This document shows, piece by piece, positions 5,701 to 10,276 of a stretch of 10,276 bases of DNA; the stretch's first letter is position 1, and each line of letters opens with the position of its first letter. The stretch comes from CAZBZG01 sp964496245 (GTDB taxonomy: Bacteria > Planctomycetota > SZUA-567): NCBI GenBank assembly GCA_964496245.1, contig CAZBZG010000172.1, positions 1-10,276 of the forward strand, given 5' to 3'. The translations under genes and the position numbers were made by a program. The notes under the pieces were generated by a model. It made no database searches, had not been told where the DNA came from, and saw only the letters and a program-made list of their open reading frames with translations.

Positions 5701-8369
5701 CCGAGATGGACCGCCCGCGCCCGGAACGGGACCAGACGCAACCGGAGGAGAGGGTTGAGAAGGTCATCGAGGACGCCTCGGTGGAGCGCGTGGAAGTACC
5801 CAAAGACAAGCTCGCGGCCGAGCGTCGCGTCGAGGCGGTGCGCCCGCCCGAGAGGAGCGAGATGAAAACCCGGCGCGTGGAGCTGTCCCGCGTCGCCCGC
5901 CAGCCGCAACGGACGGCGCTCCGTACGAGGCGCGAGGCGGTCCAGCCCGACAGGAGAAGCAAAGCCGAGGCTCTGCCCGAGCCGGGTCGCCCTCGTCTGC
6001 CGTCCACGGAGACACCGACGCGTCGGACGGAGACTGCATCGGAGCAGGCGGCGCAGGCCGACTTCCGCGATCCCGTGGAGACCCAGACGGTCGCGGCCAC
6101 ACGGGGGGCATCGCCCGACCGTTCCCTGCTCGCTTCGACCACGCGGGACCGACTGGCCACGCTGCCCGTAGAGTCCGAATCCGCGACGCTCGATCGCAGC
6201 GGGGTTCCCGAGAAGCCGACGATTGCGCCGGTCGTGCGCGATGACCCCTCCCAGCCGGAGATGGAACGCGTCGCGCCCGGCCCGCGGCCCGTGGCCGAAG
6301 CGCATCCTGCGCCGTCCGGGGCAGCTGTCACGGGACCGGAACCGCGCAAGGTTCTGAGCGAGCGTCCCCGCGGTGCGCCTGCGCGCAAGACCGCTCGGCC
6401 CCTGTCGCCCGCGGAGCTGCCCCGCCATCCTGCGGCGAAGCAGCGTGAGGCAGGGCCTGGGGTGCTGCCGCGCCTGGATCGAGAGGTGCAAGTTGCTAAC
6501 AACGTGAGAGGTGGGGCGGCGGCCGCCGTGCCGGAACATCGGCTCGAACCCCGGTTCGGCCCCACGCTCCTCCAGCCCGTGGGAGATGCGAAGCGCATTG
6601 TGTCGGCTCGGACCGTGCCCGCGCTTGACCGCACGACGACACCGGGACGGCTTTCCGTTTCGCGCGTGCGGATCGACGCACCTGCTGCGCGGTCCGTTGG
6701 TCGCACGCGGTCTGTGGCCAGCCCCGTGCAGCTGGCGCAGCCCGAGGTGGACCTGACCTCGGCGCGCATGGAACCGAGCCTTCCGCGCGGGCGGGCCAGT
6801 CGGCCCGACACGCCAATGCCGATGCGTCCGTCCGATGACGCGCCGCGCGCAGAAGCGGTGATCGGGCCGGAGCCCTCGGGGCAGGCCGCGGCCGAGGCCC
6901 AGCGCATCGAGATCGCAGAGCCCGGCCGGTTGCTGGAGGCGGGCGGCCCGCTCCGCGCCCCGCCGGAGCAGGTGTCGCGCCAGGCACCGCGTCCCGAGGA
7001 GCCCGGACAGGCGGCCTTGAAGACGGAGTTGCGTCTGGCCGCCATGCGGGAGTCGCTCACCCCGCGGCCCATGGGCGGGCCGGCGCGCGCCTCAGCGGGC
7101 GAGACGGATCTGCGGCTGAGCACCTCGACCGAACCGGGATCGCTGAGCCTGGTGGTGGGCGAGGTGCAGTTTGCGAGCGACTGGAATTCCTCCCCCCTGG
7201 CGGTGGCCAATCTGCTGGACGCCTTCCGCCGGCGCATCGGTGCGAGCGTCAAGGTGGAGAAGCGGTCCGTGCCCCTTCGCGTGAAGCAGATCGCGGACTG
7301 CCAGTTGCTCTTCATGACCGGGAACGATCCGTTCGTGTTGCGCGACTGGGAGATCCGCGGGCTGCAGCGATATCTTTCGGCCGGGGGATTTCTCTGGATC
7401 AATGACTCGAGCCGGGAGGGGGACGACACATTCGACCGGGCGGTGCGGCGGGAGCTCCCGCGCCTGGGGTCGGGTGCGCTCAAGCGTCTGACGCGAGATC
7501 ACCCCGTGCTGCGTGCCGGCTACGACTTCAGCCAGGGGGTGCGCGGGTACCGCATTCCTCCCGGCGACAAGTACCGGGTCGACTATCTGGAAGGCATCGA
7601 GGTCGGGGAGCGGCTTGCCGTGCTGTACACGCGCAACGACTACGCGGACGGCATGGCGCTCGATCCTACGCTCAATCCCATGCGCAAGAGCCTGACCGAT
7701 CTGTCGGCCGAGGAAATGCAGGAGATTTCGATCCGGTTCGGCATCAACGTGATCGCCTATGCGCTGGGGGCGGACAGGCCGTCCCTCCAGGCCAAGGCCG
7801 AGGGCCTGATGCCCAAAGCGCCGGCCGTGGACCCGGACAAGCTCTCGCTGTGGAAGGATTTCACCGGGCTCGCGCCCGAGACCCTGACGTGGCGGGTGGA
7901 GGCGTGGGGCAACCCGGGCGAGGTCTCGCTCGCGCCGGACGGCGCGGGCGGCGAGGCGCTACGCATCGATCTCAAGGCGGGGGACAAACACAAGGTGGCG
8001 GTCAAGTACGACATCCCGGCGCACGAAGGCCGGCGGCTGGACCTGTCAGGGGTCCAGAGCATCCTGATGGATGTCTACAACGGCTACCACGGTGGCTTCC
8101 GGCTGTCCCTGGTCATCACCACGGTCAACGATCGCAATGCGTGGCGCGATTTCGAGACCAGGAGCGTGTACCTGCGGCCGGGCTGGAACCGCAACCTCTG
8201 TTTCCCGCTTACCGGGGCGACATTCAAATCGCGCGAGACGGGCTGGAAGGGCTACGATACGCCCCTCGCCAATGCGGGAACCTGCGGAAAGCTCTCCTTC
8301 TTCTTCTACAACGGGGGCCGCATCCAGACCGCGGTCACCGTGGACAACATTCGCTTCGAGCGTCCGTGA
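2730..8369 (+). CDS. Giant VWA / membrane hairpin / Pro-Arg linker / DUF4159 / CBM-like envelope protein
   Basis: An 1879-residue protein starting at GTG inside the exbD stop (GTGA overlap), with GAGGG 9 nt upstream. Residues 1-36 are an export signal with a lipobox-like LAAC (Cys28). Residues 157-335 are a von Willebrand A domain with a full metal site: D165-x-S167-x-S169, T236 and D264. Residues 345-535 are beta-rich and include the acidic loop DDGEHNDGAAGDGVFSG; a second beta region spans about 560-765. Helices at about 832-857 and 861-884, joined by a basic turn (VRHRMAR), form a hairpin that by the positive-inside rule places both flanks in the periplasm. Residues 890-1465 are Pro/Arg/Glu-rich and probably disordered. 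Residues 1470-1690 resemble DUF4159 (FASDWN, LLFMTGNDPF, LSAGGFLWIND, RDHPVL). Residues 1704-1879 look like a galactose-binding/CBM-type sandwich. The likely role is as partner of the ExbB/ExbD motor in envelope or surface-glycan work, by context only. VWA plus DUF4159 also recalls Bat/aerotolerance-type proteins. Confidence 0.88.
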   Translation: MRRIPRAGEWRWRRAWLVVAAAAGLAACAEFGAAADTGRLQVRLLSTDAGAPAEPRNIKLAFALPKALEKTLPAIGARHITVHVFPADLSVEEGLQPSYAGAGLMVWHHQRNVFVDVRQPPAQQATGRYALLVRCVSDGRELARGRAEGAVEYVAEKVDVVLVIDSSMSMIRSDPYKKRVEAARGFVEMAARGGSIGRVGIVSFSNRAEVLAPLTGVGAHAAFQKAFKRVKSDGQTNMDDALEAAENVLDEGGSPRRAVVFLTDGRNEPLRYKETHKRLAAEGVPIYAVGLSDRADHALLERMARETGGRAFRAATDRDLLAIYQRVASEIGRQVTLLRETLRGQAVDVRLPVDRSVQRLDLTFNAERDSGRLELQDPQGRRIGPGLATADARASFFEESGCQMARVTRPAAGAWTVSLSTLPTDRAPTLTVTADSDLFLDLFPPQLSGRRLHLGATLAWGSDPVAGGRVRLLDTRGRVPGVELADDGEHNDGAAGDGVFSGWIDLPRDLEGNLSLELRAWGRTRHGETFVRQTGGGLEGIERAREDVGPEMAARLLGGSVDLGVHLPGETAEGRGLLTLVSEHELALAVEPSDLSGKPTGRIPNTALALAPGNGALMRPGKNFVRVRLTVPGGTPPGRYGGRIAVAAGRAHAVLEVSLTVPRVALGLERTELDLGEIRRGREAAAELRIGLDAPRALPLDWEAAGRAADHLTVDRKRGAPLGVGPDNRLTLRARAPLDAAAGTHLAKLRLTCGPASQDLAVRFTVRERPSESVPQAVYEVELPEVVERPPPEPLPAPPDEPKGATGTTQEEPVPAVVPARTDSDEAWKELRPFLFWLVVCALLLLVLLVIAARLLVRHRMARFALASILVNALVLLAFVGLLAPESVQRMVKQPRMVAKLVGIKKDLGLSLSEAEQRLLQRVEAVEQDEQRFTEEKKTVARSSDRPPSEIAQSKPIDTPELVTRREPARAKPESELVRKPLALRRPQLDPEMDRPRPERDQTQPEERVEKVIEDASVERVEVPKDKLAAERRVEAVRPPERSEMKTRRVELSRVARQPQRTALRTRREAVQPDRRSKAEALPEPGRPRLPSTETPTRRTETASEQAAQADFRDPVETQTVAATRGASPDRSLLASTTRDRLATLPVESESATLDRSGVPEKPTIAPVVRDDPSQPEMERVAPGPRPVAEAHPAPSGAAVTGPEPRKVLSERPRGAPARKTARPLSPAELPRHPAAKQREAGPGVLPRLDREVQVANNVRGGAAAAVPEHRLEPRFGPTLLQPVGDAKRIVSARTVPALDRTTTPGRLSVSRVRIDAPAARSVGRTRSVASPVQLAQPEVDLTSARMEPSLPRGRASRPDTPMPMRPSDDAPRAEAVIGPEPSGQAAAEAQRIEIAEPGRLLEAGGPLRAPPEQVSRQAPRPEEPGQAALKTELRLAAMRESLTPRPMGGPARASAGETDLRLSTSTEPGSLSLVVGEVQFASDWNSSPLAVANLLDAFRRRIGASVKVEKRSVPLRVKQIADCQLLFMTGNDPFVLRDWEIRGLQRYLSAGGFLWINDSSREGDDTFDRAVRRELPRLGSGALKRLTRDHPVLRAGYDFSQGVRGYRIPPGDKYRVDYLEGIEVGERLAVLYTRNDYADGMALDPTLNPMRKSLTDLSAEEMQEISIRFGINVIAYALGADRPSLQAKAEGLMPKAPAVDPDKLSLWKDFTGLAPETLTWRVEAWGNPGEVSLAPDGAGGEALRIDLKAGDKHKVAVKYDIPAHEGRRLDLSGVQSILMDVYNGYHGGFRLSLVITTVNDRNAWRDFETRSVYLRPGWNRNLCFPLTGATFKSRETGWKGYDTPLANAGTCGKLSFFFYNGGRIQTAVTVDNIRFERP

Positions 8370-8381
8370 ACTCGGTCCGCG

Positions 8382-8403
8382 TGCCGGCGCTCGCGCGCCG
8401 GCA
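8382..8403 (+). terminator. GC-rich stem-loop after the giant gene
   Basis: A perfect 9-bp stem (TGCCGGCGC / GCGCCGGCA) with a 4-nt TCGC loop begins 12 nt after the stop codon. No T-run follows (ATCCCTCTCC), so it is not a canonical intrinsic terminator. It may slow RNA polymerase or protect the 3' end of the operon mRNA. Confidence 0.45.
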
Positions 8404-8482
8404 ATCCCTCTCCAGGCAGCTTCCGGTTGCGGCTGAGAAAATGCCTGTCCGCACGGCGGGTGGCTGGCCGATAGTTTCCATT

Positions 8483-8499
8483 GGCGACAGCCGGTCGCC
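8483..8499 (+). other. Small inverted repeat upstream of the 67-residue gene
   Basis: GGCGAC and GTCGCC are separated by 5 nt, 32 nt before the ATG at 8532 and clear of its Shine-Dalgarno. It could be a leader hairpin or an operator half-site pair, but at this base composition a 6-bp stem may be chance. Confidence 0.2.
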
Positions 8500-8531
8500 G
8501 TTCCCGCGCAATCGGCTTGGGAGGGACACCC

Positions 8532-8735
8532 ATGGACGGGAAGACCCTGGTGCTCCGAAAAGACAGACACTGGTATGTGATCAATTCCCGGGACGGCGAC
8601 GAACGCGAGATCCTGCTGACCCTCCTCGCGTATTCGGAGGACGGCGTGCACGGGATCGAGCGCGGGGAGGTGCTCGAGGTCATGAGCCAGCTCGGCTGGG
8701 AGCTCGAGGTCTACGACAACACCCAGGTCGCCTGA
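8532..8735 (+). CDS. Small soluble protein of unknown function (67 residues)
   Basis: The ATG at 8532 follows GGGAGGGA (8519-8526) by 5 nt. An upstream in-frame start at 8481 would add Gly/Arg-rich residues, lacks a ribosome binding site and is unlikely. The protein has no membrane segment or signal peptide. It begins with a strand-like stretch (TLVLRKDRHWYVINS), then an acidic turn, a helix (EREILLTLLAYSED), a second helix (IERGEVLEVMSQLGWELEV) and a short polar tail. The pattern is that of a compact alpha/beta fold, and the pairing of LLAY with a later LGWELEVY looks like a conserved core rather than random translation. I do not recognise a family. A terminator follows 37 nt after the stop, and a 162-bp gap precedes the gene, so it may be a single-gene transcription unit. 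Function unassigned. Confidence 0.72.
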   Translation: MDGKTLVLRKDRHWYVINSRDGDEREILLTLLAYSEDGVHGIERGEVLEVMSQLGWELEVYDNTQVA

Positions 8736-8772
8736 GCCCACCCTTCACGCAACCGGTTCCCCCCCTCCGGAT

Positions 8773-8798
8773 GCCGGACTGCGTCCGGCCTTTCATTT
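8773..8798 (+). terminator. Intrinsic terminator after the 67-residue gene
   Basis: A perfect 7-bp stem (GCCGGAC / GTCCGGC) with a 3-nt TGC loop is followed by CTTTCATTT. It sits 37 nt past the stop at 8735 and 65 nt before rlmE, and separates the two units on the + strand. Confidence 0.75.
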
Positions 8799-8846
8799 CC
8801 GCCTTCACTCGTGTAGACTCTTGATTGGATTGGCTGCCGGCGTTCC

Positions 8847-8852
8847 GGGAGG
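8847..8852 (+). promoter_or_regulatory. Ribosome binding site favouring the rlmE start at 8864
   Basis: GGGAGG lies 11 nt before the ATG at 8864, with a second purine run (AGGCGGGG) closer in. An in-frame TTG at 8825 has no such site and would add 13 residues not seen in RlmE, which normally opens with a basic, Arg/Lys/Tyr/Phe-rich segment. Confidence 0.5.
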
Positions 8853-8863
8853 CAGGCGGGGAT

Positions 8864-9478
8864 ATGCGCAAACGGCACGACCGATATTTCAAGAAGGCCA
8901 AGCAGGCAGGATATCTGGCGCGGTCGATCTACAAGCTCGAGGAGATCGACCGGCGCCACGGTATCCTCAAGTCCGGCGACAGCGTGCTCGACCTGGGGGC
9001 AGCGCCCGGTTCGTGGCTCGAGTACATCCTCGAGACGATCGGCGAGCGGGGCCGCGCCTGCGCTGTGGATCGTCAGACCATCGACCGGAAGTTCAAGGGC
9101 CGCGTCACCTTTTGCAAATCGGACGTGCATGACCTGCCGCATGACGCGTTTGCCCGTGTGGCGGAGACGTTCGGCGCGGTCGTGAGCGACATGGCCCCCA
9201 ACACGAGCGGCGTGAAGACCGTGGACCAGGCCCGGAGCCTGGAGTTGGCGGAGGCGGCCGCCGACTACGCGGCGGCGGTCCTGCGGCCGGGGGGGAACTT
9301 CGTGTGCAAGGTGCTCGAAGGGCCGGAGCTCCCCGCTTTCCGGCAGCGGCTGGCCGAGCAGTTCGCAACCGTGAAGGTGACCAAGCCGGACGCGAGCCGG
9401 GACGAGAGCATGGAGACATTCGTAGTCTGCCTGGGGTGGCGGGGCAGCCGGGGGGCGCGGTCGAAGCCAGGGATCTAA
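8864..9478 (+). CDS. rlmE: 23S rRNA (uridine-2'-O)-methyltransferase RlmE (FtsJ)
   Basis: A 204-residue protein, close to the 209 residues of E. coli RlmE/FtsJ, which methylates the 2'-OH of U2552 in the A loop of 23S rRNA, using S-adenosylmethionine, late in 50S assembly. The N terminus is basic (MRKRHDRYFKKAKQAGYLARS). SAM motif I is intact at 41-51 (VLDLGAAPGSW), with an acidic ribose-binding position in AVDR near 69. The K-D-K-E catalytic tetrad of the family is present: Lys24 (SIYKLEE), Asp109 (VVSDMAPNTSG), Lys149 (FVCKVLEG) and Glu184 (SRDESMETFVV). The C-terminal tail after 190 is short, basic and variable. An upstream terminator marks the gene as the start of a new unit; the kinase gene begins 63 bp later and could share the transcript. 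Housekeeping cytoplasmic enzyme; nothing appears missing. Confidence 0.95.
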   Translation: MRKRHDRYFKKAKQAGYLARSIYKLEEIDRRHGILKSGDSVLDLGAAPGSWLEYILETIGERGRACAVDRQTIDRKFKGRVTFCKSDVHDLPHDAFARVAETFGAVVSDMAPNTSGVKTVDQARSLELAEAAADYAAAVLRPGGNFVCKVLEGPELPAFRQRLAEQFATVKVTKPDASRDESMETFVVCLGWRGSRGARSKPGI

Positions 9479-9486
9479 ACCTGGCT

Positions 9487-9502
9487 GCGCGCGCGCGCGC
9501 GC
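9487..9502. repeat. (GC)8 dinucleotide tract
   Basis: Eight uninterrupted GC dinucleotides lie 9 nt after the rlmE stop and before the kinase ribosome binding site. Alternating GC runs of this kind can adopt Z-DNA under negative supercoiling and are slippage-prone. A regulatory role is not shown. Confidence 0.6.
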
Positions 9503-9529
9503 TGCAGGGCAGTCGGTTGCGTGGCGGAC

Positions 9530-9535
9530 AGGAGG
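9530..9535 (+). promoter_or_regulatory. Ribosome binding site of the kinase gene
   Basis: AGGAGG lies 6 nt before the ATG at 9542. This near-perfect site fixes the start immediately before the first zinc ribbon. Confidence 0.7.
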
Positions 9536-9541
9536 GGAGGC

Positions 9542-10276
9542 ATGGCCGAGCCTGTGCGCGTCACATGCAGCCAGTGCGGGGCTGCGTTCCGCGTGGACTG
9601 TGTGGTGCCGGGGCGCCTGGCGGCCTGCTCGAAGTGCGGCGGCGCGCTCGTCCTCGCCGGGCGGGCGCGGCTCGTCTGTGACGGATGCAAGCGCCGCACC
9701 AAGCCCGCACGCGTGGATCTCGCCAGCGCCACGCCCTGTCCGAAGTGCGGCGAGCCGTTGCGCATCCATGCCGTGGTGGATGGGGAGGAGGGGACGGCCG
9801 CGCGTGCGCGCGGGGGGGCGGTAGCCGCGCCCATCCGTGCCGGTCCCCAACCAAGCCAGGCCGCAAAGGCGCGGCTCGACAGCGAGGGCGCCACCCTCCA
9901 GATGGGCCCGCCGAGCCAACCCGCGCCCGCGCCGCACGAGGAGGCGCCAGCGCCGGACGACCAGACGCAAGAGGATTCGCTGGCTCTGCAGCCGCTGGCC
10001 GGGGAGGCGGCAGAGGGGCTGCGGAAGGCGACCTTCGGGCGGTATCAGATCGTCTCCGAGATTGCGCGGGGCGGCATGGGCATCGTGTACAAGGCCTACG
10101 ACCCCACCCTGCGACGAAACGTCGCACTCAAGGTGCTGCGGGCAGGTGACGGCGACAACGAAGAGACTCAGCGAGCCGAGGACCTGGGGTACAGCCTTAT
10201 TTGTCGAGTGCCTCGCCACGATGCCGTGCTTCTTCAGGTCTTCGATGAACTGGGCTCTGACGGCATGATTGGCAGA
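9542..10276 (+). CDS. Ser/Thr protein kinase with two N-terminal zinc ribbons, 3' end cut or disrupted
   Basis: 245 codons are visible and the frame runs off the window. Residues 9-32 (CSQC...CSKC) and 46-69 (CDGC...CPKC) are two zinc-ribbon-like CxxC pairs. Residues 75-160 are a Pro/Ala/Glu-rich linker. At 166 a Hanks-type (PknB-like) kinase domain begins: FGRYQIVSEIARGGMGIVYKAYD contains the glycine loop (A175-R-G-G-M-G180; the usual first Gly is Ala), followed by VALKVL with the ATP-binding Lys197. A kinase normally continues with a helix C such as R-F-x-R-E-A, then RHPNIV. Here, after EETQR (211), the translation no longer resembles a kinase and base composition drops, so the domain appears interrupted near 10173 or the sequence there is chimeric. 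The HRD and DFG motifs are not in the window. Kinases with N-terminal zinc ribbons are common in Planctomycetota and Myxococcota. Substrate unknown. Confidence 0.82.
   Translation, partial: MAEPVRVTCSQCGAAFRVDCVVPGRLAACSKCGGALVLAGRARLVCDGCKRRTKPARVDLASATPCPKCGEPLRIHAVVDGEEGTAARARGGAVAAPIRAGPQPSQAAKARLDSEGATLQMGPPSQPAPAPHEEAPAPDDQTQEDSLALQPLAGEAAEGLRKATFGRYQIVSEIARGGMGIVYKAYDPTLRRNVALKVLRAGDGDNEETQRAEDLGYSLICRVPRHDAVLLQVFDELGSDGMIGR

Noticed and set aside
4859..7483. Very long open frame (874 codons) on the - strand, opposite the giant gene
   Set aside because: Translation is Ser/Arg-rich with no recognisable domain. It mirrors the codon bias of the real + strand gene, whose VWA and DUF4159 domains are clear. 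Such antisense frames are common in high-GC DNA.
8711..10219. 502-codon open frame on the - strand across rlmE and the kinase gene
   Set aside because: It overlaps the unmistakable rlmE on the other strand and has no domain signature of its own. Only its last few dozen bases near the window end look possibly protein-like, and these are treated as a finding.

Overview
High-GC bacterial DNA (roughly 70% G+C by eye) with nearly every gene on the + strand, strong AGGAGG-type ribosome binding sites and short intergenic gaps. The best guess is a Planctomycetota or other PVC-group member, or a similar high-GC Gram-negative with large multidomain envelope proteins. The guess rests on a kinase with N-terminal zinc ribbons, a giant VWA/DUF4159 protein and an ExbB that starts with a signal peptide. 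No marker gene settles the phylum.

Region 1 (2-8369) looks like one envelope gene cluster: a 5'-truncated TPR protein, a 152-bp gap, a 68-residue single-pass membrane protein, an ExbB/TolQ/MotA-family channel protein, an ExbD/TolR-family protein, and a 1879-residue protein whose GTG start overlaps the exbD stop codon. From N to C terminus the giant protein carries an export signal, a von Willebrand A domain with a complete MIDAS, beta-rich domains, a two-helix membrane hairpin, about 570 residues of Pro/Arg/Glu-rich linker, a DUF4159 domain and a C-terminal carbohydrate-binding-like beta sandwich. ExbB/ExbD pairs normally use the proton gradient to drive a third, periplasm-spanning protein (TonB, TolA). 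No TonB or TolA is visible here. The giant protein occupies that position and has a comparable layout (membrane anchor, long linker, distal domain), so it is the natural candidate for the energised partner. This is inference, and it is the most interesting item in the window.

Region 2 (8370-8822) holds a GC-rich hairpin just after the giant gene, a gap, a 67-residue soluble protein of unknown function, and a good intrinsic terminator that separates it from what follows.

Region 3 (8864-10276) has rlmE (23S rRNA 2'-O-ribose methyltransferase) with all four catalytic residues, then the start of a Ser/Thr protein kinase with two N-terminal zinc ribbons. The kinase reads normally to just past its ATP-binding lysine. 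The last ~100 bases then stop resembling a kinase and drop in G+C, which suggests an insertion or a chimeric contig end.

The only non-coding gaps above 100 bases are 1019-1170, 8370-8531 and 8736-8863. No tRNA, rRNA, CRISPR array or complete mobile element was seen.
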